A stretch of DNA of 64,000 bases from Neelides folsomi (taxonomy: Eukaryota; Arthropoda; Collembola; Neelipleona; Neelidae). The notes under the pieces are model-generated. The model searched no databases, was not told the origin of the DNA, and was given only the letters and a program-made list of their open reading frames with translations. The position numbers and the translations under genes are program-made. Shown piece by piece: positions 1-11,399 of this stretch (position 1 is the first letter of the stretch; the number at the start of each line of letters is the position of its first letter). The stretch lies in contig JAQGBZ010000012.1 in assembly GCA_034687125.1 (NCBI GenBank), positions 434,001 through 498,000 of the forward strand, written 5' to 3'.

Positions 1-131
1 GTTTATATTTTTCCTTTTCAACTGAAGTGGAAGAAAAGATTTAATTTTGATATATTGAATAATCAGTTTTTATAGTTTTTCTGTACCATGATATTTGTAC
101 TAGATCAATGTTTTAATACTTCCTATTTTAG

Positions 132-321
132 TCAAACTCAAACTGACAAAATTTACGATTTTGAAGGAGACGAAATTTTCTCGATGAACTTATTTACCAT
201 CATATTTATTGTTACATTAATATTAGCCATAATAGTTAAATGGGTCTTTAATCTTCGACTCGAGGAATTGCTTGAAAAAAGTCTTGGATTTTTTAAAGGT
301 TTACTACAATCTTTTTCATAA
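132..321 (+). CDS. 3'-terminal exon of a tail-anchored membrane protein (partial)
   Basis: An AG acceptor after a pyrimidine-rich tract ends at 131 and is followed by an open frame to a TAA stop at 319-321. The encoded tail of about 62 residues has an acidic stretch (YDFEGDE), one strong hydrophobic helix (roughly LFTIIFIVTLILAIIV) and a short amphipathic C-terminus, LEELLEKSLGFFKGLL. This looks like the C-terminal anchor of a membrane protein whose other exons lie before the window. It could instead be an alternative last exon of the formin gene that continues at 511 on the same strand. I do not recognise the family. The splice site and helix are visible; the gene assignment is inference. 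Confidence 0.45.
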
Positions 322-510
322 TTAACAATAAGCACTTATATGGTATTTTTAATGCTTAAAGTTATTACAATATCATTGTATACATTTTTTACGAGACATT
401 TTATTTCACGCCTTTGGTGCTTTTCAAATTAAATATAAGATTTATTGCACTATTACAATCTAAATTAACATAATCATAGGTCTAAAAAATATAATTTTTG
501 AATTTTAAAG

Positions 511-3500
511 ATTCATCAGATTCTGGCGCAGTTCGACGTTACAATTCTGTCTCAGATGTTCCATTTCCTGAGAGTAATGTTCTTCGGAAAGTTGCAAGTC
601 TCACGCTTGCGGAACAACAAAGTCAAATCTCACTAAATAAGGCAGGAGTGACAAAGCCCAAATTTCTTCCAGAAAAGCTCGATTTTAAAATATATGAGAA
701 ATTCGAAGGTATGTAAAATCAACTCATTTCCCCCAATATTCAATAATACAAAAAATAGCTTTTCTTCCTTCATTTGAAGATTTAAGCTAACGGAGTTTTG
801 AATGTTTGATTGCAGGTCAAATGTTAATCAACTGGTTCGTGTCTTCCCTTAATGAGGGTCATTACCTCAAGGGCCTTCTCACCCAGCAAGACATCAAAAT
901 ACTCGCCACGCAATTTTGCACTCTTCTTTTGGCCGCTGGAGTACTGAGACAGATAGAAGAGAGCGAAATCATTCCATTAGATACAATTTTCAGAGTAAGA
1001 TTTTAAACGATTGCATTTGATCTTAAATTATTTAGAATACACAAGAGCTTATATTCATATCACGGTTTTGAATATTAAAATGATATTTTATTTTAGCCTG
1101 ACCTAATGTATTATTGGTCTCATTCGGAGTCACCTGCAATCTCATGTCAGGTTCCAGGCAAACTTCCACCGGTTTCATGGCCTCCAAATGAACCAAATAC
1201 TCCCGTGAGAAATGGAGCTAAATACACCGAAGCGGGTAAGTAAACTCATTCTCAACAAATTGTTAAAATGGGACTTATTTTGGATTAAATATTGTTAGAG
1301 ATTGTTATTTGTTTGGGATTTGGAATGAATTGTTTAAAAAATTGTGTATAAAATAATAAATTGGGCTTTGAAAGGATGATAATCAAAATGAAGGGCTAAT
1401 GGGGTTTATTAACAATGTTGAACTAAAGGCGGTGAAAGTGTTCATAATCCAGAGGGTGGTAGTCGAACATTGTCTCCCGAACACTTACCTGAACCTGGAA
1501 CTGTGCCCAAGACAGTGAGTCACTTCGAAAGCGAAATTGATCTCACGAGAGTCGAAAATCAGGAGCCAGGTGACTTTCACTAACTTTTCAAACTAACATA
1601 CTAAAAATACTTCTCATTCTTCCTCTATCCATCTTACCTTTCTCTATCGCTTTTATAAGATGTTTTTAATGCATGTAAAGTAACAAATAGTTAGTAAAAA
1701 GCTTTTAAAAATATTAATTACTGATCAAACAACAATCAACAGTAATTAAAAACACTACCGGTATTAATTAAAAATACTTCATACCAATAGGCCAATAGTT
1801 AATTACACCGCAAGACGCTGTATGTCAAGTACTTATGTATTTGTATTTAAAGAGCTTTAATTAGATTAGAATCTCTTTAATGCATACAAGTTAGAATGGC
1901 TAAGGTAGATTAGATACAGTACATATTTCAGGTGTTGAAAATTTGTTTATTTCTTTAGAGCGACTAGTAATCTAGTAAGATGTAGCTAACTATGATTTTA
2001 CCTAATTCTGAAGCGTCGTTATTTGATTTTGATTAATATTGTACTTGTATTAATTAAATGTTTATATTAAAATATAGAGTTCCAACAAGTAGTGATGGGA
2101 CTGAAGAGAGAGCACAAAGACATATTAGATAAACGGATCTCAGAGCACGAGTACAAGGTTTTTTCTGTACGGGGAGAAAATGCCGAACTCGTCGAAAGTT
2201 ATGCAAAGAAAATCAAAGAGTTGGAACAAGAAATTGAAACTCTTCGCACCCTCAACGAAATTCAGGCAAGGAAATATTATAATATACTTAACTCCAATTT
2301 CGTTGATTATTTTCAAATTTAAATTATACATAATGTGTCCATTATTGTAGAATCTGAGTAAAAAGGTTCATGAAGATTTCGGTGGGCCACCGCCTCCTCC
2401 ACCTCCAATGTCTGGGATGGCTCCGCCACCTCCACCACCAATGCCAGGAATGGGAGGACCACCACCTCCTCCACCGTTACCAGGGATGGGAGGTCCGCCG
2501 CCACCTCCACCATTACCAGGAATGGGAGGTCCACCACCACCTCCACCATTACCAGGAATGGGTGGTCCACCACCACCACCACCACCACCTCCAGGAATGG
2601 GCCCACCACCTCCACCACCACCACCAGGACTTGCTGGTCTCACGGGTCCTCAGAGTGCTCCTGGGTTTTCACCACCACCACTTCCTGCGGCCCCAGTTGG
2701 AGGATGGGCTCCTTTGAAAGCTGGTAAATGATAATAAAATCCTTTATTTTTCTTGTATGTAAATTTTACATTTTTAATATGGAACAACTATTTTTGTAAC
2801 ATCTTATTTATATACATAGAACTGAGGAAAAAACCCATAAGTCCGAAAGTGCCTATGAAGCCATTGTTCTGGACAAGAATTCAGATCAAGGAACCGTTGC
2901 TTGCTGTACCTGAATCATCTCCAAAAAATGAAACGTAATATTATAAAATTTTAATTGATTGAACGTCAATTGATATGCTGATTTTGAAATGAATCAATAA
3001 TACAATATACATTATTTATCTCATTTAAGGAGTGGCATGAAGAAAGTATGGGATAGCATTGAAGAATTAAATGTCGACGATTGGGACGAATTCTCAGAGC
3101 TTTTTTCACGTCAAGTAGAGAAAAAGTTTGAGAGAATTGTGGCCGAAAAGAAACCGGTGAAGGTCCAAACAGTCAAAATCCTCGATAGCAAAAGATCCCA
3201 AAATGTGGGAATTCTGGTTAAGAGCCTCAACTTAAATATCGACATTGTTCAAGAAGGTAAACTTTATCGCATTTTTGTTGTGTTTATTAATTATTCATAT
3301 AATTAGATTTATTAATGAATGTTTGATATTCCAGCTATATTCAAATTTGATCTAACTGCTGTGAATATGGAGACTCTTGAGAAGATCATGGAAATTGTAA
3401 TTGGCTTTACCTTATCTACCCGTTTGCCTAATGTTCTAATTAATTGTTAGATTGTAATAATTTTATCTCGTGGAATTTTTAGAGACCAACTGCCGAAGAA

Positions 3501-5133
3501 CAGCAAGCGCTAGAAGATTATATTGATACAAATCCAGAATCGGACCCAAATTCAATCCCACTTGATAGGCCTGACAGGTATGAAATCACTAATTAACTAA
3601 TTTTATATCAGCACATTAACAAAAACTTAAATTGATTATTAATTTAATTAATAATTGAAATTCAAAATTTAAGATTTCTCTATGATCTGAGTCGGATACC
3701 GGACTATGCTGACAGAGTATTCTGCATAATATTTTCTCAGCACACATTTTTCGAACTTTCTTCAGTAATTGAATCGAAGCTAAGCAATTTACGTCTAGTT
3801 TGTGAACAACTCAATTCTTCCCAAGATCTTCAGCGAGTTTTGTCTCTCGTTTTAACTTATGGCAATTACATGAACGGTGGCAATATGCAAAGAGGGCAAG
3901 CTGACGGGTTTAACATTGACATTTTACCCAAACTCAAGGATGTAAAGAGCAAAGAAATCAATGTAACTTTTCTCCACTACATAGTCGTCACTTACATCAA
4001 GGTAAGCAATATTGAAATTTTTACATTATTGACATTGCTGATGTTTGTCTGATAAGAATTTGATAAGTTACTTATTAACATTTTTGACAGATGTATGACA
4101 AAGATAAAGGAACAAGCAATTCTAAGCTTCCAATACCAGAGCCGAGCGATATTGAACGTGCAGGAACACTCAATTTTGATAATATAACTAAAGAAATCGA
4201 CGAGTTAAAGTTTAAACTGGCAGGTGTGCTTAATTAAAATTTTATATGAAATCGAGTAAGATCTTATTATAATCAAATCACATATGCCTCAAAAATTATG
4301 AAGAAGATTAATAAAAAAATATTTCTTTAATCCTAGAATGTGAGAAAAAACGGAAAAGTGTAGGATCCTCAAAGTCAGAGAACTCTGATGCGTTTGAAGA
4401 GAAAATGTCAGAATTCTTGGACTCAGGTACTGGTCTTTTTTAAATGCTTATCGTTTTCGATACAACAGAATTTTGCATTTACTGGAACATACATTCTTTA
4501 TTTTATTTACTTTACTAATAATGTACTATAATTAAACCTATATTTTCCCATTTAGCTCATAAGAAAATCCAAGAAGTGAATAATTATTTTGAAGAAGCAA
4601 GAAACACGTAAGCTAATTTTTAATGCCTAATATCCTATTTATTTATTCAATATATAATAATGAAACAGCATGACATTTAATTAATTGTTTCATTCTTTCT
4701 CTGATTAGATACCACAGATCACTAAAATATTTCGATTATGGATTATCGAGAAAAAAGCTGGATGATATTGGGCCCAACGAATTTTTTGCATTTTGGTCGC
4801 AATTTTGCATTGATTTTAAAAATATATGGCGAAATGAACAGCAAAAATATTTAAAGGAGACTGTTAAAAAATTGAAGCAAATTGAAGCAAGCAAAAAAGT
4901 AAAAGTGCCTCAAAGGAAAAGTGCCGGTGGATTGGTGAGTTAAAATATCCAATATATTGAAATTTTTTGAAACTTTTAATATTGATAATTTATTCATATT
5001 AAACTTTAATACATTTTAACTTTACTTTAAAGTTTGAATATTTTCTTAAATAGTTCTAAAAATTGAATACACCTTTGTTACTTTCTAGCGAGAACGAATT
5101 TTCAGTAAACGGAAGAGTACAACTCCAAATTGA
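511..5133 (+). CDS. capu: Formin of the cappuccino / FMN2 family (5' end missing)
   Basis: Actin nucleator and elongator. Sixteen exons join in frame: 511-708, 816-994, 1097-1235, 1429-1569, 2078-2265, 2351-2723, 2820-2934, 3030-3256, 3335-3396, 3483-3577, 3674-4001, 4091-4223, 4337-4426, 4556-4607, 4709-4934, 5089-5133. They encode 862 residues to a TGA stop. In order these hold a conserved globular block (YEKFEGQMLINWF ... PDLMYYWSHSE), a coiled coil starting KREHKDILDKR, a proline-rich FH1 with PGMGGPPPPPPL repeats, and a complete FH2 from PMKPLFWTRIQI through GNYMNGGNMQRGQADGF to NEFFAFWSQFCIDFKNIW. The tail is short and basic (SKRKSTTPN), as expected for the Spire-binding region of this family. 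The FH2 end matches FMN/capu formins better than diaphanous types. The first exon starts in phase 1, so upstream coding exons are missing. It converges on the PI31 gene 250 bp downstream. Confidence 0.92.
2266..2350 (+). other. GC-AG intron in the formin gene
   Basis: The exon ending ...ATTCAG at 2265 is followed by GCAAGG, and no GT donor nearby keeps the frame. The acceptor TTGTAG ends at 2350. Joining 2265 to 2351 gives an uninterrupted frame from the coiled coil into FH1. GC donors with a strong CAG|GCAAG context are a known minor intron class. Confidence 0.8.
2408..2590 (+). repeat. 36-bp tandem repeat coding the FH1 polyproline units
   Basis: Consecutive 36-bp units encode PGMGGPPPPPPL. 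The clearest copies start at 2444, 2480 and 2516. A degenerate unit precedes them (2408) and one with an expanded proline run follows (2552). The copies differ mainly at third codon positions, so protein sequence is conserved more than DNA. The proline runs would bind profilin-actin and SH3 or WW partners. Confidence 0.85.
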
Positions 5134-5386
5134 GATAATGACTAACTTTAGCCAACATTTTACATTCAATTTCAATGTATTAAAATAGAATTGTATAATT
5201 TTAAAAATCTTCGTTTAGATCTGTGATAAGTCCAAATAATGTTTTTCCAAAGATTAAAATAATGTAATTTATAATTTTATTAAAATATTTTTGTTCAATA
5301 CTTATAATTTTAATTGTTATTATATGAAAAATTTATGCGCAATTATTCCAAATCCGTATCATAAAAGTTGAAGAGAGATTACCAGA

Positions 5387-6611
5387 TTACATAAACATGT
5401 CATCCCAGCCTGGAGGAGGCCTAAATAAAGAAACAATAATTAAAACTTAATATTTTACTTGATTGATTTTGTTTAATTCATAAATTCATAATAATAATTA
5501 TTACTGTTCGTTATCGGGATCTGGGACAGCCCAATTCGGTCCACCACGTCCCCTGCCAGCTTGAGGGGGAGCTCCCGCAAAAGGACGATTTGGCATAACA
5601 GGTCCAAATGGATCGAATCGTGCACCTGGTGGTACAACTCCACTGAAAACCAGTAAAAAAATCAAATCGTCAAAATCAAAAATATCAAATCCTCATCTTT
5701 ATTGATCGTTATTGATAAATTATGTATTTATTATATTTACGGAGGGAGTCCTTGATTTCCTATTTGTGGGCGACGAAATCCTCGCGGATCTGCAACATTT
5801 CCAGCTCCAAAATGCCCAAGAGGATCTAAATCAGATCTACCAAGTCCGCCTGGTCCGCCAACAGGAGGGACATACCTAAATTTGTTATGCAATGTTTACC
5901 TAATTATAATAAATATTAAAAACATAAATATTGTAAGATTCGTGAGAATTTGTCTTATTACAGTGGGCCAAATCCTCCAGGAGGTCCAGCAGGAAGAGGT
6001 CTTTGAGGATAATAATAATCAGGTATTGGTGGAGGGTTATTCCTCCTTTGCTCTGCTGCTTCAGCTTGTAATTCCGCTTTTGTCTTCGTTTTATTTTCAT
6101 AAGGTCCAAGAATTGGTGGTTTTCCGGTTACGTGAAGGCCAACTGGTTCCATGATCGTACTCCAAATCTTTTCTTCCAATTGTCGTGGATTTGTATAGGC
6201 AGTCTCGATGGATTCATAATTGGGAGCGATGTAATTGGCCAATTCGATTGACGTGAGCGCGGCGACTGGCCCTTGAGAATTTCTCACTGGTTCATCTCCA
6301 ATGAAAACATCCACTGCAATGATGATTGACTTGTTCGGAATGTGGTCCACAATCTTAATCTTGTAAGTTTTAGTCGGAGTAAGTGGGTCTATGTAATCGA
6401 TGAGTCGCGAATCAGAGGAGCTCCATCCTTCAGGCAGTCGCTCGGTCGTTGTCCCATCATCTATCTTCACTCGAAGACCAGCACGAATTATGGCCCAATG
6501 GAAAGCAATTTGAAAGGCATCTACGAGCTTTGTGATGTTCCCCTTTTCAAGATCGAATATTAACTCGAGACCAGCAGGGATTTGTTGTGGATCAGTGGAA
6601 GTAGATGCCAT
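5387..6611 (-). CDS. PSMF1: PI31 proteasome regulator (PSMF1)
   Basis: Binds and modulates the 20S proteasome. Exons, 5' to 3': 6611-5962, 5875-5741, 5642-5505, 5420-5387; 318 residues. The N-terminal 150 residues form the PI31/FP-type domain (LVDAFQIAFHWAIIRAGLRV, LPEGWSSSDSRLIDYIDP). The rest is Pro/Gly-rich with the typical blocks DPLGHFGAGNVADPRGF, FDPFGPVMP and GRGRGGPNWAVPDPD. Reading straight through the third exon gives a stop at 5501-5503. Splicing from a GT donor (GAACA|GTAATA) to a 34-nt last exon instead gives PPPGWDDMFM and a stop. This matches the conserved C-terminus of PI31 proteins (DDMYL-like in mammals), which carries the proteasome-binding HbYX-type end. The start is the first ATG of a long open exon. 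Confidence 0.92.
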
Positions 6612-7080
6612 CCTTAAAACTTAAGCATTATATAAATTAAATTTTTGCAAAATAAAGATACAATTATTATTCTTTAAAATAATATTAAATTCAATGATTA
6701 TGATATGAATTTCGGTTCTTGTTAATTACCTTTAGATAAGTTTAGTTTCAAAGTTGATGCTTACAATAATTGTACAAGTACAATGACCTGTAGATGACTG
6801 CTTGAATTTGTCAAGTTGAATTTTTATGTCAGCCTTATTCGTTAACTAATTAAGTAAATTAATCTAGTGTAATTAACAAAATAACAATTTTTTGATTTTT
6901 GACTTTTTAATCTGAATTTATGAATTTAATCGGGCTTTTCTTTTTCCTAACTTTCTTATTTTACGAGTCAAAACGAAAGCAATTCAAATCGCCTCTTTAT
7001 TATGGGCAGTAAATAATAAGATGGCACCAAATTCTCACATTGTTATATTCCTTATGATTTGGACTTCCAAGCTTCCAATC
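6612..7080. other. PI31 upstream region
   Basis: AT-rich sequence upstream of the minus-strand PI31 gene, ending at a MITE. No coding signal or clear TATA box was seen. Confidence 0.4.
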
Positions 7081-7082
7081 TA

Positions 7083-7255
7083 CAGTGGAATCCGTTTATA
7101 GTGAATATCCTGGTATAATGAATTAAAAATTTTGTCCCTTCATTTGAAAAATCATATACAAACAATATTAAATGAACTTCGGCTATAATGAATATTCGGT
7201 TATAATGAACGTAAATGGTCGGTCTCTTGAGATTCATTATAAACGGATTCCACTG
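7083..7255. mobile_element. Pogo/Tc1-like MITE, 173 bp
   Basis: The ends are near-perfect 24-bp inverted repeats. The left end reads CAGTGGAATCCGTTTATAGT and the right end, reverse complemented, differs at one base (ATAATG for ATAGTG). Both sides are flanked by the dinucleotide TA (7081-7082 and 7256-7257), the target duplication of Tc1/mariner/pogo transposases. CAGTGGAA-type ends are common in pogo/Tigger elements. The interior carries TATAATGAA-type subrepeats and no transposase, so it is non-autonomous. Confidence 0.88.
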
Positions 7256-7396
7256 TATTACCTACAATAATTTATTGTCTGTAATTTAGTTAGTTAACTA
7301 TTTAACTAAAAATTAATAATGCTCAGATTATTTGTATGAAAATGATATGCGTACGTAAATTATTGGGAAAAATCATATTTACGAGAATTTATTTAT

Positions 7397-8239
7397 TTAT
7401 TCTTGCCTAAAGAATGCATAACCCTCTTCTTGAGGTGGAGGAGTGAAGATTGCCAATACAAAAAAGAGTGCTGCGAGACAAAACGAGACAGCTATAAAAA
7501 TATTAATAATCCAATGCATATTATTAGAATTAGCTTAATTGTTAATAAAAAATATATAGGTTAGGTTCATTGTATTTTTATCGAATATCGAGTCTTACTC
7601 ATATGGAATACAAAATAGAAGAGCTCTCCTCTCTGATGGAGTCGAACGTTGCCCAAGAACGGCAAATCAACGTGAACACCTTTTATTGAAAATTATAAAA
7701 TATTAATATGGATAATCTTTATATCTAGGTATATAATATGAAATATGGTAAATTATGTATGGCATTATATGATTTCAAACTGTTTAATTCAATTTTATAA
7801 ATGATCATTTAAAAACTGTAGACCTTGAGCAACTGGAACATACATGAGCCTAAAGAACAATTTATTGTTAACGCGGTTTGAGTAATATTATTTATTGGAT
7901 ATTAAATATCATTTATATTAATTGTGTCATACCGTCGATCAACTCCATAAACCATCCTAAGTAAAAATTCGACCAATTCCTTAATCCAATACAAAACAAT
8001 TACGAATAATCCAACTATAACCTTTACAAAACAAATTCCACGTTATTCAATAATCAATTTAAAGTCAATAATTTGTTTTTAAAGCTTATGTTATAGAGTA
8101 CATGTTAATATGTGAGTATGCAATGAAGTTACAAGGTAAAATCCACACTATACATTCCCGATGAATTTATAAAACGATGTACGTAAGTAAAAAAATTTAC
8201 CCCTCGAGCATGAGCGGATATAGCATTGGGATCAAACAT
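7397..8239 (-). CDS. Small two-helix membrane protein, 109 aa, unrecognised
   Basis: A five-exon model: 8239-8201, 8021-7933, 7849-7824 (26 nt), 7679-7599, 7491-7397. It sums to exactly 110 codons with GT-AG introns throughout. The protein starts MFDPNAISAHARG and has a first hydrophobic helix around residues 14-23 (VIVGLFVIVLYW). A middle segment follows (RMVYGVDRRLMYVPVAQ, then DLPFLGNVRLHQRGELFYF), a second helix lies near residues 80-94 (VSFCLAALFFVLAIF), and the tail is TPPPQEEGYAFFRQE. It probably sits in a membrane as a hairpin with both short ends on one side. I do not recognise the family. AATAAATAAA follows the stop closely on the minus strand. The intact frame across four introns is the main evidence that the gene is real. 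Confidence 0.72.
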
Positions 8240-9137
8240 TATTTCCACAAAGAATTTTGAAACATTTAATTATAATAATTCCATTATTTAAGTACAGTAA
8301 TAAGCTGAATACAATTAAATTTTTAAATAAATATCCAATAACTACACATACAATAAGAGAAGTGCTGCATACTCTAATTTAAGTAAACGTTAATTGTTAT
8401 TCAATTCGAGTGGTTCATTTAATTACAAATCATTGCAAAATATGTACACAACATTTTGCAATGATATGTTTTAATAACTTTAAATAATAAAATTTAGTAT
8501 GGCTTTCTAAAAGTAAAATATTTTCAAGTAGTGGTATTCAAATTTCATCAGAAACCACTCTTTGTCTGGAAAGTTTTGGGTCCAATGTTTAAATAACTTT
8601 TAATTAATTGAATAAAACATTAATACTATTATAATTTTTATTTTAATCGGCAAAAGTATTGACCGAGTTATAACTTTAAATTTTTTAGATGGATATACAT
8701 TTTTTAAAACATTTGCAAGTTATGTATTATATAAGCTTAACGAATAATAATAAATTATATAAAAGTTCAAAATAACAGACAAAAGGAATAGAAGTTTTTT
8801 CTGCTTGAATATTCGCATTCGTAAATAACTAAACACTTATTGCATTTTTAAATTGTCAAATAAGTAAAATTATCAATATTTCATATTTATCTATTTTCAT
8901 TATTAATAAAAGAATTCCTATGTTAAATAATGTATCATAAATGTAAAAAACTATAATATTTAGTATACAATCCCATAATAAATTAAGTTAATATACTCAT
9001 AGGGCATAGTGAGGAATAGAAAATAGCATTATTTTCCATCAATACACAACATGATTTAAATTGCCCTATAGGATATTTATTTATTAATGGGATTTTATAA
9101 GTTTAACATTGTTTCTTAACTGAATGTGAGGGCAAAC
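8240..9137. other. Intergenic, AT-rich
   Basis: Lies between the 3' end of PRPF38B and the 5' end of the small membrane protein. No open frame, RNA gene or repeat was recognised. Confidence 0.4.
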
Positions 9138-10516
9138 CTAACGCCTGTGTCTATCCCTGTCCCTATCTCTGTTTCTATCATGACGGGATCTACTAGAATG
9201 AGAACTTCTACTAGAACGATACGGCGATCGAGATCTCGACCTTCGTCTTTCTCTGCTTGTCGATCTTCTTCTGTCCTTCTCACGGTCCGAAGTTCTATCT
9301 CGTTCCACTCGATCTCTCCCTCGATCTCTTTCCCTCCTCTCTTCTCGAGCTATATCTTTTGAGGACGTTTGTGGAGGCTCGGGTTCCTTTTTAACCTCTT
9401 CGACGACTTTCTTTGGAGTTGCATCAAGAGATGTAGCATGCTTCAATGCAGTCAGCTTTCTGTCAATTCCAATCTAAAAGTAAAAATATAATTTTTAAAT
9501 ATTCCGTAAAAAGTAATGATTTAAAATAAAAATGTATTTTACTCACCTGTATTGGAACAGGAATTCTTGGAAAGAGTGAAGAAAACCAGTCAAGTTTCGT
9601 TAAGAATAATCGAACCATTTCACCTATCGTCATTACTTGAGATCCACCGGCCCTTACTTCAATTTCCTAAGATAGTTAATAAATTGTAAAAATTGAACAT
9701 AAGTGATAAAATAAAAAATACGTGTAAGATATGCAGCAGTTTCGATATCTTACCAATGGGCCCTTACCTCGGGATCTTCAATATAAGTCTCGAACCATTC
9801 CCAGAGATCAGCTGGTGGCTGTGTGAACCTATTTTTTTATATGAGACAATTCTGATTATAATTGCAATAAAAACATAATTTCATTCTTTTAATTCATATT
9901 AGAAGTCAATGATCTTAAAATACTTTTTAATAAAATCAAAAAACAAAAAAATTAAATTATGTTAATTAAATTAAATAGAAAATGATTTTAAAACGAACCG
10001 TATATACATAAATCCCAGTGCTCTTATGTAAGGAGAATCTTTATGATTCAGCAAACCATTCACTTGTTTCCTCGTTAGTCTCAAAGTGAAAAGTTTGAAC
10101 AAAAGGCAGAATGGTGTCGAAATAATTCCTCCAGCACTGACGCCCCGAACTCCGCCGCACATCCCAGTCTGGTTGATGATCTTTCGACTTCCCTTTTCCC
10201 AAGGTTCCAAATGAGTAACTTTGTAGTAGATTTCGTCCACAACTTCATGATAAGTCTTGAGCTCAGAAAGGGGACCGGTGAAATATGGCGATTGTTGAAT
10301 GTTTGTCAAAATCAACGAATTCATGTTCATAGTCGTCGGGCTGCCCCATAATGGAAGAGTATTCGGCTTTTTTCGACTATCATCTCCACTATATAAAATA
10401 GTTAAAATTAAATATGCAACTTTATATTGTCTAAAATTTATAATGAATTATTAAACTTTCAAATTTTACAGTTGCGTATAAGGTTCAGGTTCCATTCCAC
10501 CAGATAATTGTTCCAT
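9138..10516 (-). CDS. PRPF38B: Pre-mRNA-splicing factor 38B
   Basis: Nuclear spliceosome-associated protein of the PRP38 family. Exons: 10516-10470, 10388-9999, 9828-9768, 9666-9547, 9473-9138; 317 residues. The PRP38 domain fills the first 200 residues: LPLWGSPTTMNMNSLILTNI, SPYFTGPLSELKTYHEVVDE, a GVRGVSAGGIISTPFCLL block, and DSPYIRALGFMYIRFTQPPA. The segment MTIGEMVRLFLTKLDWF, then FPRIPVPIQ, marks the B paralogue. The last 75 residues are an Arg/Ser/Asp-rich tail (RS repeats, then RDRDRDRHRR), typical of splicing factors that pair with SR proteins. The gene is shorter than vertebrate PRPF38B mainly because the RS tail is short. Confidence 0.95.
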
Positions 10517-11399
10517 AATTAAAGAATAAGTTAAATTATGTTGAAATTGTGAGATTGATAATTTTATAGAAAAGTTACAAAAAATAAAAAAGGATAATTT
10601 ATTCGCGAAGAGATGGAAAGTTATGAAGGTAAGATTATTATAAATGAGGATGAGAAGTCTGAGTGAGTCAACTGAGGAAGAGAAGAAGTGAAGGACGAGG
10701 ACGAGGGAGGAATCAGACGAGACGAGAACGAGAAAGTTTTCTTTTCGACTTTCGATTTCGACAAGCTATGATCTTAAATGAGCCGGTTGCTTGTAATTGA
10801 TAAACGCACTATTTAACTTTTGATAGAAAGTAGTTCATATTGAGATGAATTGAGACTTTGATGCAACACAAAATGAATGAGAGGGAGTCAAATCAAAAAC
10901 ATTGGCTAATGCATAGCCAACGATCCTATTTAATAAGGATTATAAATTATAACCTCCTTAAAATATTATTTATTTATTTATAATGATATTACTATATAAC
11001 ACACTATACTATCGGGAAGAGTTGGGAGGCGATAAAGCGAATATGTGTGAGTGGGCAGGATGTGGATGAGTAGATTGGATAAATAAATAATTATCTATTC
11101 TTAGAAGATGAAGTTAAAAATTTCATTTTCACTAATGAATACTTCACTTTTGCAATGATAGCATAGGTGCTAACTTAAATATAGATATAGAAGTAAGTTG
11201 AATCAAGCTCATAAAATAAACTCATTAAAAAATAAACCCATTTATAATAAGGTAATAAATAAAATTACAAAACAAACATTTTGATTTTCGTTATTATTAT
11301 GCTATTATATACGACATTGCAAAAAATTTGAATTTAAATATTATCAGTAATTATTAATCATTTAATAATGTTTGTAAAGTTTTGCTTTATTGTTCGATT
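10517..11399. other. Intergenic; upstream of PRPF38B
   Basis: Contains a purine-rich block around 10640-10740 (repeated GAGGA, GACGAG) just upstream of PRPF38B, possibly 5' UTR or promoter. The rest is AT-rich with no gene seen. Confidence 0.35.

Noticed and set aside
2319-2643. Minus-strand Gly/Val-rich open frames
   Set aside because: They are antisense to the polyproline FH1 repeats of the formin and arise from the repeat composition.
5501-5503. Stop codon of PI31 directly after the third exon
   Set aside because: Splicing from 5505 to 5420 gives the conserved PI31 C-terminus, so this stop lies in an intron.
9126-9362. Ser/Arg-rich plus-strand frame
   Set aside because: Antisense of the RS tail of PRPF38B.
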